Below the pieces are notes generated by a model. That model did no database searches and had not been told where the DNA came from. It saw only the letters and a list, made by a program, of their open reading frames with translations. From NCBI RefSeq assembly GCF_018403745.1, contig NZ_BOVP01000008.1, positions 19,848 through 83,847 on the forward strand: 64,000 bases of DNA. The letters run 5' to 3'. Made by a program: the position numbers and the translations under genes. The stretch's first letter is position 1, and every line of letters starts with the position of its first letter. The stretch is from Lactococcus formosensis. Lineage in GTDB: Bacteria > Bacillota > Bacilli > Lactobacillales > Streptococcaceae. Shown here in pieces: positions 53,366 to 60,435 of the stretch.

Positions 53366-55972
53366 ATGGATTATAAGAAAACTAATATAAAAAAGATTAA
53401 AGAGTATTATAAAACGAGTATTTCAGAGGGTTTAAGTAAAGAACAGGTTACTCTTCATCGGAAAAAATACGGCAGTAATGTTTTTCAAGAAGTTAAAGAG
53501 AAAAGTATCTTTGAAAAACTTTTGAAACATCTACTTGAGGTAATAAATCTCGTTTTAATCATTGTTTCGGTTCCAGCTTTTTACTTATCGATAGATACAG
53601 GAAATTTTACAAAGCCAATCGTCATTCTATTAATCGTTATTATCAATATCATCGTCGCCCATATGCAAGAAGAGCGTGCTGAAACAGCTCTATCCGCCCT
53701 CAAAAAATTATCAGCGCCGAATTCTATTGTTATACGTGAAGGAAGGTTAAATACCATTCCTTCTGAAGAATTGGTTGTGGGCGATTTACTTCAGCTAAGT
53801 GCTGGTGAACAGGTTGGTGCTGATGTTCGCCTTCTTTCAGCAAATAGCTTGCAGGTTGATGAATCCTCACTAACAGGGGAATCTGAACCAATAGAAAAAG
53901 ATGCTTCACGTGAAATCCACGAAGATGTGCCTTTGGGAGACCAAGTGAACATGGTTTTCTCGGGAACAAATGTGCTTAATGGTACAGCTAAGGGGATTGT
54001 TGTGGCTACAGGAATGAAAAGTCAGATGGGACAAATTGCCCAACTTTTAGAAGACCAGATTAAAGGGAAAACACCTTTACAAAAACGTATTGATTCTCTC
54101 GCGAAGCGCCTTGCTGCGATTGCTTTTGGTGCAGGTGCGATTATCTTTATCGTTAACGTATTACACGGTGGTATTCCTTTTAGTGAGAACATGATGACGG
54201 CTGTTATTCTTGGTATTGCAGCTGTTCCTGAAACTCTACCTGTCATTGTCACTTTATCACTCGTTTATGGTGTAGAGAACATGGCATATAAAAAAGCCAT
54301 TATTCGTAATATCCCTGCTGTTGAAACTCTCGGGAATGCTTCTGTCATAGCTTCTGATAAAACGGGAACACTTACTCAAAACCAGATGACTATTCAACGA
54401 CTTTGGGTACAGGGAGAAAATATTTGGCATAAAGACCAACTTTCAGATAAAGAAAAAGATTTAATTTACATGTTCGGTTTAGTTTCCAATGCAACAGCCG
54501 TAGAAGACGAGGGGAATTGGGTCACACACGGCGATCCAACAGAGACAGCCATCATCAACTTCCTTATCGCACATAATTCTTATCAACCTGATAAAAATCC
54601 CCCGCGGCTCTTAGAACTTCCTTTTGATTCGACCAGAAAAAAAATGACGGTTGTTGTACCTAACGAAAGCGGGGGCTACCTCGTTATTACAAAAGGGGCC
54701 TTTGATCGGCTTGTCCCGGCTCACTTTAGCGAAGCACATAATATTCACGACTCCTTTGCAGAAAATGCCTTGCGTGTCCTCGCTCTCGCCTACAAAGTAA
54801 TCGATGAAATTCCAGAAAATCATCAATTACTGGAAGAAGACCAAACATTCTTAGGAATTATTGGAATGATTGATCCTCCAAGACCTGAAAGTAAACACGC
54901 TGTGGCTGAAGCTCGAACTGCTGGAATTATTCCTGTAATGATTACAGGGGATCACGCCTTAACTGCTAAAGCTATCGCCCAGGAACTTGATATTTATCGT
55001 GAAGGAGACTTAGTCGTAGACGGCATTACGTTGGCAAACATGACCGATGAGGAGCTCAAGGAAAAGATTGAAAAAATTTCAGTCTATGCACGTGTCTCGC
55101 CTGAAGACAAGCTCCGGATTGTGAAAGCATGGCAGGATAAAAAACATATTGTTGCCATGACTGGGGACGGCGTCAATGATGCTCCCTCACTACGCGCAGC
55201 AGATGTCGGAACCGCAATGGGAATCGCCGGAACAGAAGTAGCCAAAAATGCCTCTGACATCATCTTAGCCGACGATAACTTTGCGACCATTGTTAGTGCA
55301 ATTGCTGAAGGGCGTCGGGTTTACATTAATATTAAAAGAACTATTTATTATCTTCTTTCTGCCAATGTTGCTGAAATACTCATTATGTTATTTGGGGCTA
55401 TTATTGGTTGGGGTCTGCCACTTACAGGTATGCAGCTTCTCTATATCAATGTTCTCGCAGATGGTATTCCTGGATTTGGCTTAAGCCGAGAAACCTCTGA
55501 TAAGTATATTATGAAAAAACCACCGATCGATGTAAACGAAAGTCTCTTCTCTAGAGGTGTTTCACAACGTATTCTCACATCCTCTACAACCTTTATCATT
55601 ATTTCTCTTATCGGCTTCTATATTGGAAGATTTGTAGAGATAGAGGGAACTACTCCAAGTATGCAAGTCGGACAATCCATGACATTTCTCGTTCTTGCCC
55701 TTGCTTCAACCTATCATATCTTTAATGCACGAAGTAATGATTCCATATTTAAAGATGGTTTGTATTCAAATAAAACAATCTTCTGGACAACAATCATATC
55801 TTTAATTATAACCTTTGTGTTCACACTCACACCATTACGATTATTCATTGATGTTGTGCCTCTAACAGCGACACACTGGTTTATCGCAATCCTCCTCTCA
55901 CTCTTGATTTTTGTCGTAATAGAACTTGAAAAGTTATTGATCAAGAAAACCAACAAAACATTCCTTGCCTAA
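53366..55972 (+). CDS. Cation-transporting P-type ATPase (P2, Ca2+-type)
   Basis: 868 aa. N-terminal cation ATPase domain, actuator loop TGES (170-173), phosphorylation site DKTGTLTQN (D331), hinge MTGDGVNDAP, C-terminal transport domain; about ten membrane segments. The M4 motif is PETLP (288-292), not the PEGLP of classic Ca2+ pumps, and M6 is NVLADGIPGFGL, so ion specificity is uncertain. GGGCAGAGG lies upstream of the ATG. Divergent from rocS and bordered by the integrated element. Confidence 0.9.
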   Translation: MDYKKTNIKKIKEYYKTSISEGLSKEQVTLHRKKYGSNVFQEVKEKSIFEKLLKHLLEVINLVLIIVSVPAFYLSIDTGNFTKPIVILLIVIINIIVAHMQEERAETALSALKKLSAPNSIVIREGRLNTIPSEELVVGDLLQLSAGEQVGADVRLLSANSLQVDESSLTGESEPIEKDASREIHEDVPLGDQVNMVFSGTNVLNGTAKGIVVATGMKSQMGQIAQLLEDQIKGKTPLQKRIDSLAKRLAAIAFGAGAIIFIVNVLHGGIPFSENMMTAVILGIAAVPETLPVIVTLSLVYGVENMAYKKAIIRNIPAVETLGNASVIASDKTGTLTQNQMTIQRLWVQGENIWHKDQLSDKEKDLIYMFGLVSNATAVEDEGNWVTHGDPTETAIINFLIAHNSYQPDKNPPRLLELPFDSTRKKMTVVVPNESGGYLVITKGAFDRLVPAHFSEAHNIHDSFAENALRVLALAYKVIDEIPENHQLLEEDQTFLGIIGMIDPPRPESKHAVAEARTAGIIPVMITGDHALTAKAIAQELDIYREGDLVVDGITLANMTDEELKEKIEKISVYARVSPEDKLRIVKAWQDKKHIVAMTGDGVNDAPSLRAADVGTAMGIAGTEVAKNASDIILADDNFATIVSAIAEGRRVYINIKRTIYYLLSANVAEILIMLFGAIIGWGLPLTGMQLLYINVLADGIPGFGLSRETSDKYIMKKPPIDVNESLFSRGVSQRILTSSTTFIIISLIGFYIGRFVEIEGTTPSMQVGQSMTFLVLALASTYHIFNARSNDSIFKDGLYSNKTIFWTTIISLIITFVFTLTPLRLFIDVVPLTATHWFIAILLSLLIFVVIELEKLLIKKTNKTFLA

Positions 55973-55980
55973 ATTTATTA

Positions 55981-56012
55981 CCCCACTTTTACTTTTTGTG
56001 AAGGTGGTTTTT
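55981..56012 (+). terminator. Terminator after the P-type ATPase
   Basis: CCCCACTT / AAGGTGG imperfect stem followed by TTTTT. Confidence 0.6.
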
Positions 56013-56027
56013 ACATTTAAGCAAAAA

Positions 56028-56055
56028 AAAAGATCTAAGAATACTTAGATCTTTT
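56028..56055. terminator. Terminator next to attL (ancestral tRNA operon terminator)
   Basis: AAAAGATCTAAG-AATA-CTTAGATCTTTT. Read on the minus strand it would have followed tRNA-Leu(CAA) directly before the element inserted. Confidence 0.85.
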
Positions 56056-56059
56056 ATTC

Positions 56060-56072
56060 TATGCCGAAGGCC
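56060..56072. repeat. attL core
   Basis: TATGCCGAAGGCC, identical to 63447-63459. It repeats the last bases of tRNA-Leu(CAA). Confidence 0.88.
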
Positions 56073-56164
56073 TACGTTTTTTCAGCTTTTATAATTATCA
56101 ATTCATTATTTTAGCTATTATTAAGCCTTTTAAATTTTATGTACCTTATAGGTTTATTCAAAAT

Positions 56165-56176
56165 TGGATACAAATC
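56165..56176 (+). repeat. Integrase arm-type site, left
   Basis: TGGATACAAATC, identical and in the same orientation to 63382-63393 at the other end; 93 nt inside attL. Confidence 0.6.
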
Positions 56177-56186
56177 AGGTAACAAC

Positions 56187-56972
56187 TTATAATAAATTAA
56201 AACCATTATATGTTTCAAAGCCAAGAAGATATACGGCTAAATCCATTGAAATATCTTTACTATTAGAAATTTCATTCAACTCCTTCATCACTGTATCTTC
56301 AGGAGTAGACACTTCTTCATTTTCCATAGTAACTTTGTGTATAATATCTGGTAAAATCATACACAATTTATAAAAAGCATCTGGCTCACCTGTAACAAGC
56401 TCATAAAACTTATCCATAGAAACTCTGCGAATAAGTTTATGCCCCATTTTTTGACCATCAACTTTAGGTTCCCATTTTATATTTTGAGACCTTTTAGCAA
56501 TCACTTCCACCAAGAGAGTAGCACTATCGTCATCCCCCAAAATCTGATTTTGCATTTTTATAAAAGTATTTCTTGCAGAAGATGAATTCATTGTATTATG
56601 TTTATTTTTCATTTCAACATAAACTGTATGGACAATGTTACCATCAACAGATATACCTGCATCATCTTTAAAGATTACATCCCATCCCTCCTTAGGAACA
56701 GTACACCCATTAAAATAACTAAAAATATTTTGATGAAAATATCCTATTGCATTATTATTTGATTTATCACGTTGGCGAAAAATCTCGTTATCAATAATAC
56801 CCGGCCAAGTTGTATGATAAACATTTTTATCAAATATCAACTTGACTGGATCTATGATATTTTTATTCATTCGCTTTAAATCAAAAGACTTTAAATTATT
56901 CCCATACTTTTTTATAGTCTGTTTTACATGGTTGGTTAAATCTTCTTCAGAAATAAAATCTAAATTATACAT
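56187..56972 (-). CDS. Eco47II/Sau96I-family type II restriction endonuclease
   Basis: 261 aa. N-terminal FISEEDLTNHVKQTI, then DKSNNNAIGYFHQNIF and the catalytic-region VYVEMKNKHNTMNSSSARN, with E-x-K as the nuclease pair. These match the Eco47II family, whose known members cut GGWCC or GGNCC. The gene begins 2 nt after the methyltransferase stop. Target sequence here is inferred from family, not shown. No ribosome-binding site stands out, suggesting coupling to the methyltransferase. Confidence 0.85.
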   Translation of the reverse strand: MYNLDFISEEDLTNHVKQTIKKYGNNLKSFDLKRMNKNIIDPVKLIFDKNVYHTTWPGIIDNEIFRQRDKSNNNAIGYFHQNIFSYFNGCTVPKEGWDVIFKDDAGISVDGNIVHTVYVEMKNKHNTMNSSSARNTFIKMQNQILGDDDSATLLVEVIAKRSQNIKWEPKVDGQKMGHKLIRRVSMDKFYELVTGEPDAFYKLCMILPDIIHKVTMENEEVSTPEDTVMKELNEISNSKDISMDLAVYLLGFETYNGFNLL

Positions 56973-56974
56973 TG

Positions 56975-58075
56975 TTAATCCTCAAATTGGTTTAAATAGT
57001 CAACTACTGCCTTACCTACATACTCAGCAAGATTAACAGGTACAGCATTACCTATTTGTTTATAAATTGCACCTGTTCCTCCAGAGAAATTCCATTCGTC
57101 AGGAAAACTTTGAATTCTTGCATACTCTCTTGTAGTAAAAGGTCTTGTATCATCGGGATGAGCCCGTTCAGTTTGCTTTTGGCTTGGTGAAGTAGTTAAT
57201 GTCAGACTTGGTTCATCCCAGCTTAGACGTCTAGCCATTCCTCTTTTGCCACCTCCAGAAAACCAACTTGCACCCATATAATCTTTTGCAACTTGCTCTG
57301 GCAAGTCTACCCAAGAGCCTCCTGGTGGTACAAGCTTCATTACCTGTTTTTTCTTTTCTGAATATTCCGTTCCTGCACTCTCAGGAACATCCTTTAAAAC
57401 ATCACGTAATACTGGCTTATATTCTTGAGCCTTGGGATAAGCAAATGGCTTCTTTTCCTTATCTATAAGATCCTGCCTTATCCCAATAATCACGATACGC
57501 TCCCTCTTCTGAGCAACATCATAGTTCCAGGCGTTTAAAACATTCCAGCAAACTTTGTAACCATTAGACTCGAATACCTCTATCATAGTTTCTAGTGTCC
57601 GTCCTTCATCATGGTTAACAAGTCCTTTAACATTTTCAGCAATAAATATTTTAGGTTTTAATTCTGAAAGAATCTTACTATATGGATAAAACAATGTTCC
57701 ACGTGTATCTGCTAAACCCTCTCTTTTTCCAGCATAACTGAATGATTGGCAAGGATACCCTCCACTTAAAATATCTACCTCAGTATCATCAATATATTGT
57801 TGAATTCCTTGGTCAGCCACTAAAGAAATATCGTTTTCAATAACATTCCATTCAGGACGATTGTCTCTCAAAGTTTGAGCTGCATTTTTATCTAACTCCA
57901 ACGCTCCTACTGAAGTCAATCCTGCCTTTTCTAATCCTAAAGCTAAGCCACCAGCCCCAGCAAAAGTTTCTAGTACCTTATATTTTTTCTTTGGAGTAAC
58001 AGATTTTACATCTCTAAAGTTTTCTAACTTATAGTCAAATCTATTAATCTTTTTAATTTTTATTTTATCTGACAT
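56975..58075 (-). CDS. DNA (cytosine-5) methyltransferase
   Basis: 366 aa from the ATG at 58073-58075 (AAAAGG upstream). Motif I ETFAGAGGLALGLEKAG (about 36-52), motif IV with catalytic Cys GGYPCQSFSYAG, motif VI ENVKGL, motif VIII QKRERIVIIG, motif X YKQIGNAVPVNLAE. Modifies the same site as the paired endonuclease and protects host DNA. First gene of the R-M operon; its promoter lies in the 58080-58260 gap. Confidence 0.95.
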   Translation of the reverse strand: MSDKIKIKKINRFDYKLENFRDVKSVTPKKKYKVLETFAGAGGLALGLEKAGLTSVGALELDKNAAQTLRDNRPEWNVIENDISLVADQGIQQYIDDTEVDILSGGYPCQSFSYAGKREGLADTRGTLFYPYSKILSELKPKIFIAENVKGLVNHDEGRTLETMIEVFESNGYKVCWNVLNAWNYDVAQKRERIVIIGIRQDLIDKEKKPFAYPKAQEYKPVLRDVLKDVPESAGTEYSEKKKQVMKLVPPGGSWVDLPEQVAKDYMGASWFSGGGKRGMARRLSWDEPSLTLTTSPSQKQTERAHPDDTRPFTTREYARIQSFPDEWNFSGGTGAIYKQIGNAVPVNLAEYVGKAVVDYLNQFED

Positions 58076-58264
58076 TTTGTAACCTTTTCTTATATATCTA
58101 TGTTGAAAAAGAATAGAACTATATGCTAAATTCCTATTCTTTTTTATATTTGAATCTATCTTCACTTTTGAAATTATACTGAGAGTAAAATAGTAATAGT
58201 TATTTCAAGTTCATTAGATATTACATGAACCTCATTTTATACTATCCTAAATTCCAATAAAAGT

Positions 58265-58324
58265 ATGACTAAAATCCGTGTAGATGAAGAACTTGTTCTG
58301 AAATCGGAGACGGATTCTAACTAA
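58265..58324 (+). pseudogene. Possible remnant: N-terminus of a GNAT acetyltransferase
   Basis: 19 codons from ATG at 58265 (MTKIRVDEELVLKSETDSN) look like the opening beta strand of a RimJ/RimL-type acetyltransferase, then a stop and at once a plus-strand terminator. No Shine-Dalgarno is visible. Either a relic cut off during rearrangement or a short leader-like transcript. The similarity is by eye. Confidence 0.3.
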
Positions 58325-58355
58325 CAACATTATTTTTGTTGTTAGTTTTTATTTT
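58321..58355 (+). terminator. Terminator between the repressor gene and the R-M operon
   Basis: CTAACAACA / TGTTGTTAG with a 7-nt loop and TTTTTATTTT on the plus strand; overlaps the repressor stop. Confidence 0.8.
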
Positions 58356-58794
58356 CAAGATTTTCTTCAATAACTCTTTTTATTTCTTTTTGCTGGTATA
58401 AATCGTCATTAATTTTTATTTTTTCAGCATTCTCTGGTTTATCGTAATATTCTTGTTCTAGAGCAGCAATAATTTCTGGAGCTTTATTCCCAAAAATCTG
58501 TAACAATAACTTTCTTGTTTCTTCTTTTGGTAATCCTGGTTTAATTAGCTTTACAGTTGCTCTTGCTACAGTTGCTGCCCATGGACTAACTTTTACTTCT
58601 TTTTCTTCTCTCCCTAAGAGATAATCTGTAGTTACATCAAAGTAATCTGCTAGTTCAATAAGTCTTTGCCCACTTGGGTCTTTACTTTTATAATTATATA
58701 GAGTATTAGTGGGATAATCTAAGTCTTTTTCAATTTGTTTAAAAGAAACACCCTTATCTTTAGCGAGTTCTTGTAGTTTCTGATAAAAGTTCAT
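58342..58794 (-). CDS. XRE-family repressor of the element
   Basis: 150 aa from the ATG at 58792-58794 (AGAAGG about 11 nt upstream; a GTG at 58806 is possible). N-terminal Cro/CI HTH (about 3-60; VSFKQIEKDLDYPTNTLYNY, LADYFDVTTDYLLGR) and a C-terminal helical region without the Ala-Gly/Ser-Lys peptidase signature, so it is not an obvious LexA-type cleavable repressor. Divergent from the early operon; two palindromes lie between. Confidence 0.88.
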   Translation of the reverse strand: MNFYQKLQELAKDKGVSFKQIEKDLDYPTNTLYNYKSKDPSGQRLIELADYFDVTTDYLLGREEKEVKVSPWAATVARATVKLIKPGLPKEETRKLLLQIFGNKAPEIIAALEQEYYDKPENAEKIKINDDLYQQKEIKRVIEENLENKN

Positions 58795-58813
58795 AAAATT
58801 ACACACCTTCTAC

Positions 58814-58875
58814 TTGACATTTACTAATCAAAAGATTAATATTAATTTATAGATTAATAATTAATCTTTTGATTA
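58814..58875. promoter_or_regulatory. Early promoter and two repressor operators
   Basis: Identical-type palindromes TAATC-NNNN-GATTA at 58825-58838 (AAAA centre) and 58862-58875 (TTTT centre), which together also form a 15-bp inverted repeat. The plus-strand promoter TTGACA (58814-58819), 17 nt, TAATAT (58837-58842) overlaps the first operator. Confidence 0.75.
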
Positions 58876-58920
58876 TTTATAAAATCTATCTTCCCATATT
58901 ATAGCATAAAGGAGGTTTCA

Positions 58921-58977
58921 CTGAATAAAAAATCTCTTTCCACGACCAAGGAGAAAGAGACTTATAAAAATAACTAA
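58921..58977 (+). CDS. 18-aa ORF with CTG start (candidate)
   Basis: CTG at 58921 follows AAAGGAGG by 5 nt; the frame reads 18 codons, Lys/Thr/Glu-rich. The strong ribosome-binding site has no ATG/GTG/TTG in reach. A perfect 8-bp hairpin (TCTCTTTC 58933-58940, GAAAGAGA 58953-58960) lies inside. Could be a leader peptide or a gene whose start codon mutated. Confidence 0.3.
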   Translation: MNKKSLSTTKEKETYKNN

Positions 58978-59013
58978 AACAATTATAACAAATTCTAGAA
59001 GGGACTTAAAGTC

Positions 59014-59283
59014 ATGCAAGAAACTAAAGTTGAATTAGATGACCTAAGAAAAGGTCTTGGGATTATCGCAAACGTAATGTTACTCGGTAGACTTCTACCA
59101 ACGGATTGTGAGGAAGTAACAAGTGAACAAATGGTCGTGAATTACAAGGACCTTTGTGAAATGACTGAAACTTATACTCAAAAGCTTATTGATGATACAG
59201 ATGAAATTGAAGTTAATTGGCGAGCAGACAATGTTGATGCACAACAATATAGAAAAATTCAGTCTATAAGTAAAGTAGGATGA
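59014..59283 (+). CDS. Element early-operon protein, 89 aa, unknown
   Basis: Acidic and helical, cysteines at 32 and 48, no membrane segment or known domain. AGAAGGGA lies 11 nt before the ATG. Its stop overlaps the next ATG (ATGA at 59280-59283), so the two are coupled. First well-supported gene after the repressed early promoter. Confidence 0.75.
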   Translation: MQETKVELDDLRKGLGIIANVMLLGRLLPTDCEEVTSEQMVVNYKDLCEMTETYTQKLIDDTDEIEVNWRADNVDAQQYRKIQSISKVG

Positions 59284-59738
59284 ACTATAAAGAATTAGCT
59301 GTTAAGCTTAATCGGCCTTATAATACCATTCGTAAATGGAGAGGAGAAATTGAAAAAATCTCTGGTCATAATTTTAAGCGCATTAAAGTTAAGAATGGCA
59401 GGGCGAGAAAAAATCGGACAACCTATGATTTTTCAAAAGACGACTTACAGGACTTCTTAGAACTTGAAAAATTATTGTCAGACGGTAAAAGCAAAGAATA
59501 TGCTATTTCTGAAATATGGGGTAATCTTGCTGAAGAAAAACGTGCCGAACAAGACGATAGATTATCAAGATTAACACGTAATTTCAACATTGCAAAAGGA
59601 AAAATTAAGAATTTGGAAGATAAAAACCAAATCTTACAGAGAAATATTACTACTCTGCATAATCAAGTAATGGCTCTAACGGAACGAGTTGAAGCACTCG
59701 AAAATAAAGGCTTAAAAAATATATTCAAAAAACAATAA
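59280..59738 (+). CDS. HTH plus coiled-coil protein with RocS-like layout
   Basis: 152 aa. The N-terminal MerR/terS-like HTH (about 2-22, YKELAVKLNRPYNTIRKWRG) is followed by a basic linker, an acidic helical part, a coiled coil (about 92-142) and a C-terminal tip GLKNIFKKQ. This order copies the chromosomal RocS at 52758-53228 (HTH, coil, short basic-hydrophobic end), although sequence identity by eye is low. It may bind element DNA for segregation, replication control or membrane tethering (inference). Confidence 0.7.
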   Translation: MNYKELAVKLNRPYNTIRKWRGEIEKISGHNFKRIKVKNGRARKNRTTYDFSKDDLQDFLELEKLLSDGKSKEYAISEIWGNLAEEKRAEQDDRLSRLTRNFNIAKGKIKNLEDKNQILQRNITTLHNQVMALTERVEALENKGLKNIFKKQ

Positions 59739-59751
59739 TGGAGGTGCTAAA

Positions 59752-60087
59752 ATGGCACAAATCACAATCAATGTAAATAAAATCGCAGACGACATCGTCA
59801 AACAAATTCAAAAAGCTCAAGAACTATATGTAAATGCAGACCCAGTAGAACGTACAAAATGGAATCCAGATAAAAAAGTAAATGAACCAAATGGTTGGAG
59901 AACTGAAGTTCAAATTATGGAACCAGGTTCCGACTTCTTACGTCAAACTTTCTTTATTAATTCAACTGAAAAGCCAAAAGTTGCCATGAATGACAAAGTT
60001 TCTGTTGAGATTACAAACCACGGGGCAATTACAGACCGTAAAGGTATTATGCTTTGGTACAATGGAACACTTAGAAAGCTAGGCTAA
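59752..60087 (+). CDS. Element protein, 111 aa, possibly ssDNA-binding
   Basis: Strong AATGGAGG upstream. After an N-terminal helix the protein is strand-rich (GWRTEVQIMEP, QTFFINS, KVSVEITNHG, GIMLWYNGTLRKLG). No family recognised. Its place just before the origin and Rep suggests a replication accessory role, for instance an OB-type single-strand binder; this is inference only. Confidence 0.65.
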   Translation: MAQITINVNKIADDIVKQIQKAQELYVNADPVERTKWNPDKKVNEPNGWRTEVQIMEPGSDFLRQTFFINSTEKPKVAMNDKVSVEITNHGAITDRKGIMLWYNGTLRKLG

Positions 60088-60111
60088 TTCTTGTCAGTGG
60101 GCGACATCTTA

Positions 60112-60156
60112 GACAAAAGGGAGCGTTGCCCTAAAGGCATTAAGCTCCCTTTTGTC
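60112..60156 (+). terminator. Strong hairpin after the early operon
   Basis: GACAAAAGGGAGC (60112-60124) and GCTCCCTTTTGTC (60144-60156), perfect 13 bp, with an inner GCC/GGC stem. The outer arm ends in CTTTTGTC rather than a clean T run, so it could be a terminator or a single-strand origin-type structure. Confidence 0.65.
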
Positions 60157-60233
60157 GTTAAGAGATAAGGCGACCACGACCGACGAGGATTTGACTAGAA
60201 AAATGAGAAAAAGAAAGTATGTTTTACAAAAAG

Positions 60234-60361
60234 TATACTGTGCAAGTGCAATAATAAAATGTACTTTGTAATATTACGGGTACTCGAAAACTCCGTCCTA
60301 GAGTACCCGAAGGGATTGCGAAGCTAAAAAGAAAAATTAATGTAATATTGCACAGGGTATA
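60234..60361. other. Origin-like region with TAATATTAC and nested hairpins
   Basis: Within the 348-nt gap before rep. TAATATTAC at 60269-60277 is directly followed by a perfect 8-bp stem GGGTACTC / GAGTACCC (60278-60285, 60301-60308). A second TAATATT lies at 60343-60349. Outer arms TATACTGTGCAA (60234-60245) and TTGCACA-GG-GTATA (60348-60361) can pair with a 2-nt bulge, enclosing everything. GTAC on both sides of the nonamer could place it in a loop. This resembles rolling-circle origins. Confidence 0.6.
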
Positions 60362-60435
60362 ATTTTGTGCAAAATGAAAATCCATGAAAATGAATATTAT
60401 GAATTGAATAGACAATTAAGAAAGGAGGTTATTAT

